Positions 28,153 through 36,046 of a stretch of DNA of 38,454 nucleotides are shown here, piece by piece. Positions within the stretch are counted from its first letter, which is position 1; each line of letters starts with the position of its first letter. The notes under the pieces were generated by a model. That model searched no databases and had not been told where the DNA came from. It saw nothing but the letters and a program-made list of their open reading frames with translations. The stretch spans positions 1 to 38,454 of the forward strand of contig NZ_KE383998.1 in NCBI RefSeq assembly GCF_000423285.1, written 5' to 3'. A program made the position numbers and the translations under genes. The stretch comes from Laribacter hongkongensis DSM 14985 (lineage in GTDB: Bacteria > Pseudomonadota > Gammaproteobacteria > Burkholderiales > Aquaspirillaceae).

Positions 28153-30480
28153 TCAGCGACGCCGGGGCGGACGGGCCTTGGTCTTGCGTCCTTCTGGTGC
28201 CGGTTTGCCCGTTCCGGTCGGGGTGTCAGCAACCGGTGCGGGCGGGCGGCGGGAGCGGGAACGACCGGCCGGGGCTTCGGCTGCCGGTGCGGCGGGAGTC
28301 TGGCCTGCCGGCTTTTCGGGCGGCAGCAGGGCAAAATCGATCTGCGTGCTTTCCAGGTCGACCCGCGCCACGCGGACCGTGACCGCATCGCCCTGTGCGT
28401 AGCGGACGCCGCTTTTTTCGCCGACGATGGCCTGGATTTCCTGCCGGTAATGGAAGTAGTCCCGTCCCAGTTCGGAAATGTGCACCAGCCCCTCGATGTA
28501 GAACTGGTCCAGCAGGACAAAAACGCCAAACGCCGTGACCGAGCTGATGGTGCCGGTAAACACTTCGCCGACCTTGTCGCGCATGGCGTAGCACTTGAGC
28601 CAGTTTTCCACGTCGCGGGTGGCTTCGTCGGCCCGGCGCTCGGTCATCGAGCAGTGTTCGCCCAACTCCGGCCACTTGCGTTCCGGTTTGTATTTTTCGC
28701 CTTGCAGCACGGCCTTGATGGCGCGGTGCACCAGCAGGTCGGGATAGCGCCGGATCGGACTGGTGAAGTGGGTGTAGGCCGGGTAAGCCAATCCGAAGTG
28801 ACCAATGTTGTCAGGGGTGTACACGGCCTGCGACAGCGAGCGCAGCAGCATGGTCTGCAACACGGCGGCATCGGGCCGGGTGCGGACCTGGGCGGCCAGC
28901 AGGGCGTAGTCCTTGGCGGTCGGACTGTCTCCGCCGCCCAGCGACAGGCCGGCCAGATGCAGGAAGGCGCGCAGTTTTTCCAGTTTTTCCGGCGTCGGCC
29001 CTTCGTGAACCCGGTACAGGCAGGGCTGGCGATGCTTTTTGAGGAAGGCAGCGGCGCATACGTTGGCGGCCAGCATGCATTCCTCGATCAGCCGGTGGGC
29101 ATCATTGCGGACCACCGGCACGATGCGGTCGATCTTGCCCTGCTCGTTGAACAGCATCTGGGTTTCGATAGTGTCAAAGTCGATAGCGCCGCGCGACTCG
29201 CGTTCGGCCAGCAGGACCTTGAAGAGTGCGTACAGGGTGTCGATCTGCGGCTTGAGGGCGTGCGGCTCACCGGATTCGATCCATTGCCAGACCTGGGTGT
29301 AGGTCAGGCGGGCCCGCGAGCGCATCACTGCCGGGTAGAAATCGAACGATTTGACCTTGCCTTTGGGGCCGATCTGCATGTCGCACACCATGCACAGGCG
29401 TTCGACATCGGGATTGAGCGAGCAGATGCCGTTGCTGAGCGCTTCGGGCAGCATCGGGATCACCCGGCGCGGGAAGTACACCGAGTTGCCGCGGTCAAAG
29501 GCATCGACATCCAGGGCATCGCCCGGCTCGACATAGTGGCTGACGTCGGCAATGGCCACCACGAGGCGCCAGCCTTTGCCCGAAGGCTCGGCAAACACGG
29601 CGTCGTCAAAGTCGCGGGCGGTTTCGCCGTCAATGGTGACCAAGGGCAGTTCGCGCAGGTCGACCCGGCCCTTGCAGTCTTTCTTGCGCACCTTGTCGGG
29701 CGTCTTGCCGGCCTGCTTGAGTGCGGCAGCGGAAAATTCGTACGGCAGGGCGTGCTTGCGCAGGGCGATTTCGATTTCCATGCCCGGATCGGCGTAATCG
29801 CCCAGTACCTCGAGGATGCGGCCGATCGGCTTGGCGTAACGCTGCGGCTGCGCCAGGATTTCCACCACCACCACCTGACCGGATCTGGCACCGGCATCAC
29901 CGCCCGGTTCGACAAGGATGTCCTGGTTGATGCGCCGGTCTTCCGGCACGACGAACATCACGCCCCGTTCGCGTTGCAGGCGCCCGACCACGGTCTGGTT
30001 GACCCGTTCCAGCACCTCGACGATCTTGCCTTCGCGCCGGCCGCGCCGGTCGGTGCCGGTTTCGCGCACCATGACGCGGTCGCCATGCAGCACGCGCCCC
30101 ATCTCGCGCTCGGACAGGAAGAGGTCGGCCGAACCGTCATCCGGCTTGGCAAAACCGAAGCCGTCGCGGTGGCCGATGATGCGCGCGCGGATCAGGTCCA
30201 GCTTGTCGGCGATGCAGATCGCACCCTTGCGGTTGACGATGACTTCACCGTCCCGCTCCATCGCCCGCAGGCGACGGGTAAAGAATGTCCATTCATCATC
30301 ACGGATGCCCAGCATGTGGCCGAGCTCTTCCGCGTAAAGCGGGGAGCCGGCATCCCGCAGCAAGTCCAGCACGTATTCCCGGCTCGGCAGCGGATTGGAA
30401 TATTTTTGTTTTTCCCGCTCCAGATAGGGATCGCGATCCCGCAAAACAGAAGATTGTGTTTTTTTCTTGTGATGACCCAT
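28153..30480 (-). CDS. rnr: Ribonuclease R
   Basis: A 775-residue 3'-to-5' exoribonuclease of the RNase II/RNB family, acting in RNA decay, rRNA quality control and, with SmpB/tmRNA, non-stop mRNA turnover. An N-terminal helical region (about 25-85) and two cold-shock domains precede the RNB catalytic domain, whose magnesium-binding aspartates are in DGETARDFDD (284-293). An S1 domain follows (GEVFTGTISSVTAFGVFVLLDQFYIEGLVH). The C-terminal ~70 residues are a Pro/Ala/Arg-rich basic tail, typical of RNase R but longer than needed for RNase II. The ATG at 30480 has GAGG 6 nt upstream. The start codon overlaps the -35 of the divergent tRNA-Leu promoter. Confidence 0.96.
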   Translation of the reverse strand: MGHHKKKTQSSVLRDRDPYLEREKQKYSNPLPSREYVLDLLRDAGSPLYAEELGHMLGIRDDEWTFFTRRLRAMERDGEVIVNRKGAICIADKLDLIRARIIGHRDGFGFAKPDDGSADLFLSEREMGRVLHGDRVMVRETGTDRRGRREGKIVEVLERVNQTVVGRLQRERGVMFVVPEDRRINQDILVEPGGDAGARSGQVVVVEILAQPQRYAKPIGRILEVLGDYADPGMEIEIALRKHALPYEFSAAALKQAGKTPDKVRKKDCKGRVDLRELPLVTIDGETARDFDDAVFAEPSGKGWRLVVAIADVSHYVEPGDALDVDAFDRGNSVYFPRRVIPMLPEALSNGICSLNPDVERLCMVCDMQIGPKGKVKSFDFYPAVMRSRARLTYTQVWQWIESGEPHALKPQIDTLYALFKVLLAERESRGAIDFDTIETQMLFNEQGKIDRIVPVVRNDAHRLIEECMLAANVCAAAFLKKHRQPCLYRVHEGPTPEKLEKLRAFLHLAGLSLGGGDSPTAKDYALLAAQVRTRPDAAVLQTMLLRSLSQAVYTPDNIGHFGLAYPAYTHFTSPIRRYPDLLVHRAIKAVLQGEKYKPERKWPELGEHCSMTERRADEATRDVENWLKCYAMRDKVGEVFTGTISSVTAFGVFVLLDQFYIEGLVHISELGRDYFHYRQEIQAIVGEKSGVRYAQGDAVTVRVARVDLESTQIDFALLPPEKPAGQTPAAPAAEAPAGRSRSRRPPAPVADTPTGTGKPAPEGRKTKARPPRRR

Positions 30481-30507
30481 TGACAGCCTCTGAGGAATGC
30501 TTATAAT
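30480..30507 (+). promoter_or_regulatory. Consensus promoter of the tRNA-Leu pair
   Basis: TTGACA (30480-30485) and TATAAT (30502-30507) are both perfect sigma70 hexamers, 16 bp apart, followed by a GC-rich discriminator (TCGCGTC). Position 30480 is also the first base of the rnr start codon on the opposite strand, so the promoter lies in the rnr leader and overlaps its ribosome-binding site. The predicted start is near 30514, about 35 nt before the first tRNA. Confidence 0.85.
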
Positions 30508-30548
30508 TCGCGTCTCAGTTCAGCGCGACGCAGGTTGCGATTGAGTTG

Positions 30549-30635
30549 GCCCAGGTGGCGGAATTGGTAGACGCACTAGGTTCAGGTCCTAGCGATGGCA
30601 ACATCGTGGAAGTTCGAGTCTTCTCCTGGGCACCA
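30549..30635 (+). tRNA. leu tRNA(CAG): tRNA-Leu (anticodon CAG), copy 1
   Basis: An 87-nt class II tRNA including an encoded 3' CCA. The acceptor stem GCCCAGG pairs with CCTGGGC. The anticodon stem CTAGG/CCTAG encloses the loop TTCAGGT, giving anticodon CAG, which reads the abundant leucine codon CUG. A long variable arm (GATGGCAACATC) and GTTCGAGTC T-arm complete it. It is followed after 55 nt by an identical copy. Confidence 0.97.
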
Positions 30636-30690
30636 ACACAAAACTGAATGGACATTCTAGCCGAGTATTGCTTGGCTTGTCCGAACAAAT

Positions 30691-30777
30691 GCCCAGGTGG
30701 CGGAATTGGTAGACGCACTAGGTTCAGGTCCTAGCGATGGCAACATCGTGGAAGTTCGAGTCTTCTCCTGGGCACCA
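30691..30777 (+). tRNA. leu tRNA(CAG): tRNA-Leu (anticodon CAG), copy 2
   Basis: Identical over all 87 nt to the copy at 30549, including the encoded CCA. The 55-nt spacer and the flanks are unrelated, so only the tRNA itself is repeated. Both copies are read from the promoter at 30480 and end at the terminator at 30791. Confidence 0.97.
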
Positions 30778-30790
30778 TAATTAAGCAAAA

Positions 30791-30818
30791 AAGCCAGCCT
30801 CTTCAGGTTGGCTTTTTT
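30791..30818 (+). terminator. Bidirectional intrinsic terminator
   Basis: A 10-bp stem AAGCCAGCCT/AGGTTGGCTT (one G-U pair, loop CTTC) is flanked by a T run on the plus side (30813-30818) and an A run on the other (30787-30792), so it can end the tRNA-Leu transcript and, from the opposite direction, the CsaA-like gene. Confidence 0.9.
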
Positions 30819-30971
30819 GTTGCCCGTCGTTTTTGCTCAGCCGTCACACCCATCAAACCGGGGCATGACTGGTGACACGGCCAAATCTGCTGCTGCCCTC
30901 ACGCAGACGCAGCGGCCAGCAAAAAGCCGTACGGTTTCCCCGCACGGCCTTTCACACCTCTCTGCAGCGAC

Positions 30972-31325
30972 CTATCCGGCACGCACACCGTTCGGCACCG
31001 GAAACTCAGGCCGGGCCAGCGCCGACGGCAACACTCCGTCAGCGTACCCGATATCGAACATCATGCCTTCAGACTGCACGCCACAGATCTTCCGGGGTGC
31101 AAGGTTCACCACAAACAGCGCCTGCTGCCCCACCAGCGCGGCAAGATCAGGTCGTTCCTGCTTGATGCCGCACAGGATGCTCCGGCTGAAATCCCCGAAA
31201 TCGACCAGCAGCTGAACTACTTTGTCCGACCTGGGTACATCATTGACCGCAGTGATCGTGCCGCAACGAATGTCGAGCCTGTCGAGATCATCAAGCGTAA
31301 CCAACGGTTTGACCGGTGCACTCAT
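30972..31325 (-). CDS. tRNA-binding protein (CsaA/YgjH-like)
   Basis: A 117-residue stand-alone tRNA-binding domain of the EMAPII/Trbp111 OB-fold family, the same domain found at the C-terminus of MetRS and the N-terminus of PheRS beta. Characteristic stretches are LDIRCGTITAVNDVPRSDKVVQLLVDFG, SILCGIKQERPDLAALVGQQALFVVNLAPRKICGVQSEGMMF. Proteins of this type bind tRNA elbows as dimers, and CsaA also shows chaperone activity in Bacillus. The ATG at 31325 has a very strong GGAGG 6 nt upstream. It lies 114 nt downstream of the radical SAM gene on the same strand, so could be co-transcribed. Which of YgjH or CsaA it resembles more is uncertain. Confidence 0.88.
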   Translation of the reverse strand: MSAPVKPLVTLDDLDRLDIRCGTITAVNDVPRSDKVVQLLVDFGDFSRSILCGIKQERPDLAALVGQQALFVVNLAPRKICGVQSEGMMFDIGYADGVLPSALARPEFPVPNGVRAG

Positions 31326-31439
31326 GGCATTCCTCCTGCCGGAAACTGGACAGGCAATGTACCACGGACTTCAGACCAGACAGCACCGGAACAAAGCCCG
31401 CCTCCCCTGCCTAGCCATGCACGCCGGGCCGGCCGCAAC

Positions 31440-33344
31440 CTAGACCCGCGCCAGCGCACGCTCGACAAAACGGCGCGCCACCAGGGTCTTGGGCACCCGC
31501 ACGTCAAACCAGCGCCGCACGTCCCAGTCGAGGCCAATGCCGTGCATGTAGTTGTACAGCGCCTTGGACATGGCGCGCCCCATCGCCGCATGGTCAGTGC
31601 CGGTCGGGTCGGTAAAGCCGACATCATTCTGCGCGAAACCGGCAAACGGCAGCGGCTTCAGCGTTACCCCGTATTCATCCGGATGCTGCCCGACCGGCGA
31701 ATGGATGGTGCAGGCAAAACGGTGAAAATAGCCGGACTGGATACAGCCGGCATCAAAGAGCTGCCGCACGTACTCCAGCGCATCCACGCTGTCCTGCACC
31801 GTTTGCGTCGGAAAACCGTACATCAGGTAGGCATGCACCAGAATGCCGGCCTCGGTGAAGTCGCGCGTCACCCGAGCTACCTGATCAACTGACACGCCTT
31901 TCTTCATCAGCTTGAGCAAGCGGTCAGACGCCACCTCCAGCCCGCCCGACACCGCAATGCAACCGCTCTGCGCCAGCAACCGGCACAGTCCGGCATCAAA
32001 CGACTTTTCAAAGCGGATATTGCCCCACCAGGTAATCACCAGCCGGCGACGGATCAGCTCCTCCGCCAGTGCACGCAACATTTTCGGTGGCGCCGCCTCA
32101 TCGACAAAATGAAAGCCGGTCTGCCCGGTTTCAGCGATGATCGCCTCGATGCGGTCAGCCAGCAGCGAGGCATTCGCCGTCTCGTACCGCGAAATGTAAT
32201 CGAGCGACACATCGCAAAAACTGCACTTCTTCCAGTAGCAACCGTGGGCAATGGTCAGCTTGTTCCAGCGCCCGTCCGACCACAGCCGGTGCATCGGGTT
32301 GAGCATGTCGATCAGGCCCAGATAGTCACCGATCGGCAGCCCGACCCAGGTCGGCGTACCGGTTTCGCTGAACGGCACGTCCGGCTCGGGAAAATTCACG
32401 TAGCGCACCCGCCCGTCCTCGCGGACATAAGTACGCACCAGCCGCTCGCGCGAACGCCGGCCGGCGAGATAATCCAGCAGCGCCAGCAGTGGCCGCTCCC
32501 CGTCATCCAGGGTGACAAAATCAAAGCAGTCGAACACGCGCGGCTCGGCCAGCGAGCGCAGCTCGGTATTCACGTAGCCGCCGCCGAGCACGATCCTGAC
32601 CTGCGGACGCAGCCGGCGGATGGTCTGGGCAATACGGAACGCCGCATACACCGAGCCGGGAAACGGCACGGACAACAGCACCACGTCGGGCGCGTGCTGT
32701 TCCAGCGTTTCGGCCGTCAACTGTGCCAGCATCTCGTCTACCAACGTAGGACGGGCTGCCAGTGCCTTGGCCAGCGGGTCGAACGAGCCCTGGCTCAGTG
32801 CCAGGCTCTCGGCATAACGGACAAACTCGAAGCGGCTGTCGGCCGCATCGCGTAGCACGTCGGCCAGATCGTCCAGATACAGCGTGGCGATGTGCCGCGC
32901 GCGGTCATGACTGCCCAGTGCGCCAAACGCCCATGCCAGCGGATCTGCCTCGGGCATTTCCGGATCAGCATAGGCATCGATGGCAGCAAAGCGCGCGCCC
33001 TCCGGCAACAGCGTGCGGCTGGCAATGCGGTGCGCCAGGGTCGGATCGCGCCCTTGCAGGAATGCAAGGACCGGGGCGATGGTCGCCTCGTAATCCTCGT
33101 ATGCAGACAGGAAATGCTCGATTTGCGCAGTGCGTGACCTGGCCGGCAAGGCCAGCGCCTGCTCGCGCAACCGGGCCAGCCCGTCACGGCTGAAAAGGCG
33201 CAGCACCAGCGCGAGCGCCAGATCGGTCTGGCGTGCATCAAAACCCTGCTCGCGCAAAAAGCCGGTCAGGTAGGCCGTTGACGGGTAAGGCGTGTTGAGC
33301 TGCGTCATCGGCGGGATGACCGACAGGATACGGACAGGGTTCAT
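31440..33344 (-). CDS. B12-binding-type radical SAM protein, substrate unknown
   Basis: A 634-residue protein. The N-terminus (MNPVRILSVIPPMTQLNTPYP) and later VVLLSVPFPGSVYAAFRIAQTI and IVLGGGYVNTELR look like a cobalamin-binding-type Rossmann domain, without the canonical D-x-H-x-x-G cobalamin motif. An insert of about 150 residues (55-200) has no recognised domain. The radical SAM core starts near 362; its cluster cysteines are Cys369, Cys374 and Cys377 (GCYWKKCSFCDVSLDY), so spacing is CX4CX2C instead of the common CX3CX2C. GGLEVASDRLLKLMKKG and AYLMYGFPTQTVQDSVDAL are typical of the HemN/B12 radical SAM core. ATG 33344 is the family-like start, with a weak Shine-Dalgarno. The flanking csaA-like gene gives no clear hint of function. 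Confidence 0.85.
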   Translation of the reverse strand: MNPVRILSVIPPMTQLNTPYPSTAYLTGFLREQGFDARQTDLALALVLRLFSRDGLARLREQALALPARSRTAQIEHFLSAYEDYEATIAPVLAFLQGRDPTLAHRIASRTLLPEGARFAAIDAYADPEMPEADPLAWAFGALGSHDRARHIATLYLDDLADVLRDAADSRFEFVRYAESLALSQGSFDPLAKALAARPTLVDEMLAQLTAETLEQHAPDVVLLSVPFPGSVYAAFRIAQTIRRLRPQVRIVLGGGYVNTELRSLAEPRVFDCFDFVTLDDGERPLLALLDYLAGRRSRERLVRTYVREDGRVRYVNFPEPDVPFSETGTPTWVGLPIGDYLGLIDMLNPMHRLWSDGRWNKLTIAHGCYWKKCSFCDVSLDYISRYETANASLLADRIEAIIAETGQTGFHFVDEAAPPKMLRALAEELIRRRLVITWWGNIRFEKSFDAGLCRLLAQSGCIAVSGGLEVASDRLLKLMKKGVSVDQVARVTRDFTEAGILVHAYLMYGFPTQTVQDSVDALEYVRQLFDAGCIQSGYFHRFACTIHSPVGQHPDEYGVTLKPLPFAGFAQNDVGFTDPTGTDHAAMGRAMSKALYNYMHGIGLDWDVRRWFDVRVPKTLVARRFVERALARV

Positions 33345-33890
33345 CGTGCAGGTTCGGGCGGGTTTGCAAAGCGGCACGGCCCGCTAAGGCGGGCCGGCGC
33401 GGCGAGACTAAGGCGGTTTGCAACGGGGTGCAAGGACGAACTTGGGACAACAGGCACAAACGGGCGGCAAAAACGGCAGATCACCGACAAACGTGACCTG
33501 ACACAGGCAATCCATCCCCTGCCAGCCTTCGCGCTTCCGGCATGACAAAGGCCCGCCACACCTTGCGCCATGCCGGCAAACCAGGTTGCCTGATACATCA
33601 GGTCATTCCCGGACATGGCCATGGCACAGCGGATCTGGCAGCAAGCAAAGCCACACCTCACCCGGGCTCCAGCACGGCGGCTGCCGGCAATGCTCCTGCT
33701 GTCGCAACCGGTACCGTTCTGCTCACACAATCCGGAAGAATGAGCACCGGCACAAAAGCAGCGACATTCAGCAAAGCCGCGCCGTAAACCACCCGATGAC
33801 ACCACCACGGACACCAGCCGCTTTCACCGGCGGACTTTACTGGCTCAGCACATGCCCGGAGCGGACACTGGCCAGGCCACGTCGGCAGCC
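33345..33890. other. Gene-free stretch of about 545 bp
   Basis: No gene is supported. Near the radical SAM start is a perfect 8-bp hairpin CGGCCCGC/GCGGGCCG (33377-33396, loop TAAG), either a terminator for an upstream transcript or a leader hairpin. A larger inverted repeat, CCGGCATG/CATGCCGG, lies at 33537-33576 with a 24-nt loop. Frames on both strands give Cys-, Arg- and Ser-rich products without recognisable domains. The promoter of the radical SAM gene should be in here but was not identified. Confidence 0.5.
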
Positions 33891-34505
33891 TCATGCAACA
33901 TCCACGGGAAGGAGCCCTGCCCATTCCCGGAATGCCGGCCAGTTCCAGATGCAGTCGGCCAGAAACCGGTACCCGTTTCCGTCCGGGTGCGTACCGTCAC
34001 CGGCAGCCGCACCGGCAGTCCAGGCGGGCTCTGTTGCCAGCCGGTGAAATACCGGCAGGAAAGGCACCCCGAACTCTTCAGCCACGCCCCGTAGCTCCGG
34101 CTCCAGTCCGGCCATGCGCCGGTCCGCCGCCACGTCATCCAGGACTGGGGGCGGACCGATCAGAAGCGTCGGCGCGACCTCTACAGCCCGGGACAGCATG
34201 GAGCGGGCATTACGCAAGGTGTCTGACCGGGAAACACGGCCTCTTCCGGTACCGTCATCGGCACAGTCATTGCTCCCGAAACCAAACACCAGCCGGTGCA
34301 CTTGCCCCGGCGCCAGCCGGGCCCGTGCCTCGGACTCCCAGCGCAACAGGATATCGGCACTGGTATTGCGCCGGATACCGAGGTCGTACGCCGTCACGTC
34401 CGGCCGTACCCCGATCAGGCGCCGGACCACTCGTCCACGCCAGCCCAATCCGGCCGGATCACCGACTCCGTGGGTAAAGCTGTCGCCAAAAAAACAGATC
34501 TGCAC
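33891..34505 (-). CDS. SGNH/GDSL-family hydrolase
   Basis: A 204-residue esterase or lipase-like hydrolase. Block I has the nucleophile Ser9 in CFFGDSFTHG, block III Asn79 in GSND, and block V the Asp170/His173 pair in DGTHPDGNGY; all four catalytic positions are present. There is no signal peptide or membrane segment, so a cytoplasmic location is likely. The start is GTG 34505, where GGAGG lies 6 nt upstream; the frame opens two codons earlier at a TTG. Substrates of the family range from thioesters to carbohydrate esters and cannot be inferred. It is transcribed toward the radical SAM gene but 546 nt away, and divergent from the second DMT transporter. Confidence 0.9.
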   Translation of the reverse strand: MQICFFGDSFTHGVGDPAGLGWRGRVVRRLIGVRPDVTAYDLGIRRNTSADILLRWESEARARLAPGQVHRLVFGFGSNDCADDGTGRGRVSRSDTLRNARSMLSRAVEVAPTLLIGPPPVLDDVAADRRMAGLEPELRGVAEEFGVPFLPVFHRLATEPAWTAGAAAGDGTHPDGNGYRFLADCIWNWPAFREWAGLLPVDVA

Positions 34506-34854
34506 TTGCAACCTCCCCGCCCCCTGCCCCGGCCATCCGTCACCAGCATACGAACCATCTGCCCGGCACTTGCCACCGCACCAGCCGGAGTACCGGCCTC
34601 TTCCGCCGGTTTGCAGCCAGACCGGTCCTTGCCACCCGGACCGGACCCGGCCGTTGCATCACGGCCGCCAGCCGGCAATCTGCCACGCCCCGGCTCATGT
34701 CGCGACCCAGTTGGCGATGACTGCCATGGCAGTTGCGAAGGGGTCGTACAGAAAACCGCCGGCCATCTTATGCGAGCCACCAGCACAACATATGCTTTCG
34801 GGTTGATTCTGCCTGAAACCAGGCTGAAGCCCACCTGGATGAACAGGAACACGC
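34506..34854. other. Divergent intergenic region, possible small ORF
   Basis: A gap of about 350 bp between the divergent SGNH hydrolase and DMT transporter genes. The part next to the hydrolase is very C-rich on the plus strand and shows no gene. A minus-strand 23-codon ORF (34695-34766, starting MAGGFLYDPF) has codon choice like neighbouring genes but no strong Shine-Dalgarno. The A/T-richer last 100 nt (around 34770-34830) should hold the transporter promoter; a TATGCT lies near 34790 without a good -35. Confidence 0.4.
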
Positions 34855-35742
34855 ATGAACCAGGCCACAAAAAAACAGCTCGTTGACGGTGCCCTGCTGG
34901 TTTTCCTGTGGGGCATCTGGGGCTACAACTGGCTGGTCACCAAGGCAGGCATGGCCTACGCCAGCCCGTTTGGGCTGGCAGCCATTCGTGCCATGGTGGC
35001 TGCGGCCACGCTGGGGCTCATCCTCTGGGCCAGAAAGCAGCCGTTCACCCCGCCGCCATGGCGCTACACCCTGCTGATCGGCATCACCCAGACGGCGGCC
35101 TTTACCGGCCTGATGAACATGGCCCTGCAAACAGGCGGGGCCGGCAAGGTATCCGTACTGTGCTACACCATGCCGTTCTGGACGCTGGTCTTTGCGAGGG
35201 TCTTTCTGGGCGAACACATCCGCGGCTGGCAATGGGCGGGAATCGCCCTGGCTTTTGCCGGATTGTTCCTGGTACTGGAACCATGGCAGTTGTCCGCTGC
35301 CAGCCTGTCCAGCTGGCTGGACCTGGCCAGCGGAATCAGCTGGGCCATCAGTGCCATCCTGATCAAAAAACTGGCAAAGCGTCATGCCACCAGTCCGCTG
35401 TCACTGACATTCTGGCAAATGGTCTGGGCGATTCCCTTGCTGATGGCCCTGTGGGCCTTGATGGATGCACAACCGGTCGTATGGCAATGGCCGCTCTTGT
35501 GGATTCTGGTTTATGTAGGATGTCTGGCCGGCGGGGTGGGCTGGTGGCTGTGGAGCATCCTGCTGTCCCGGCTTTCGGCCGGCACGGCCAGCCTCAACAT
35601 CCTGGTCCTGCCGTGCGTTTCCCTGATGGCGGCATGGATCCACACCGGAGAGCAGCCCAGCCCTGCCGAGGGCGGTGGCATGATCCTGATCGTTGTCGCG
35701 CTGGGCATGCTGACCCTGGTCAACCGGACAAAGCGCATCTAG
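34855..35742 (+). CDS. EamA/DMT-family transporter (copy 2)
   Basis: A 295-residue inner-membrane transporter with about ten hydrophobic helices in two EamA halves. It shares long blocks with the transporter at 20613: WGYNW-VTK, GGAGKVSVLCYTMPFWTL, RGWQW, ASAILIK/ISAILIKK, LTFWQMVW, GCLAGG-GW and LSRLSAGTASLNIL. Substrate unknown; amino acid or metabolite export is typical. The ATG at 34855 has AGGAA 6 nt upstream. It is the only gene in its unit: no terminator is obvious, and the chemotaxis receptor starts about 300 nt downstream on the same strand. Confidence 0.92.
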   Translation: MNQATKKQLVDGALLVFLWGIWGYNWLVTKAGMAYASPFGLAAIRAMVAAATLGLILWARKQPFTPPPWRYTLLIGITQTAAFTGLMNMALQTGGAGKVSVLCYTMPFWTLVFARVFLGEHIRGWQWAGIALAFAGLFLVLEPWQLSAASLSSWLDLASGISWAISAILIKKLAKRHATSPLSLTFWQMVWAIPLLMALWALMDAQPVVWQWPLLWILVYVGCLAGGVGWWLWSILLSRLSAGTASLNILVLPCVSLMAAWIHTGEQPSPAEGGGMILIVVALGMLTLVNRTKRI

Positions 35743-36046
35743 AACCGCCACGCCGACCCCATGTTGCCCGGCACACTGCCGTACCCACGCCTCTACTCAG
35801 GACAGCACACAGAAAACCACGCCCGGAAGACGGCACGTCCTCCAGACCGGGAAAGCAAACCGACATTCCTGGTTCAGGAAAAACATGCCCATGTTGTGAT
35901 CCGTTTCTTTTACATCAATGCCGGTAATGACGTTTCAAACCACGGAATAAAAACATATCGGTAAAAGCCGGTGCATGGCATTGCCTTGTGGATATTTTTG
36001 GCTGAAACTCAACAAATACAAGACGAAGGTCAAATTGGTGGGAAAG
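35743..36046. other. Intergenic region upstream of the chemoreceptor
   Basis: About 300 bp without a gene. Base composition shifts visibly from GC-rich to A/T-richer near 35890. A sigma28-like -10 (GCCGGTAA, 35920-35927) lacks a TAAA -35 at the proper distance, so a flagellar-type promoter is not supported. An in-frame ATG at 35975 would extend the receptor by 24 residues, but the extension does not look like a signal or membrane segment. Confidence 0.5.

Noticed and set aside
28054-30483. Very long plus-strand open frame opposite rnr
   Set aside because: It is antisense to the well-supported RNase R gene; the predicted product shows the His/Gln/Val-rich composition typical of GC-rich antisense frames and no domain.
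35920-35927. Sigma28-like -10 element upstream of the chemoreceptor
   Set aside because: GCCGGTAA resembles the flagellar -10, but no TAAA-type -35 lies at the required distance.
36001-36046. Upstream extension of the chemoreceptor to 35975
   Set aside because: The added 24 residues lack a signal or membrane helix and would push TM1 unusually far from the N-terminus; no better ribosome-binding site precedes it.
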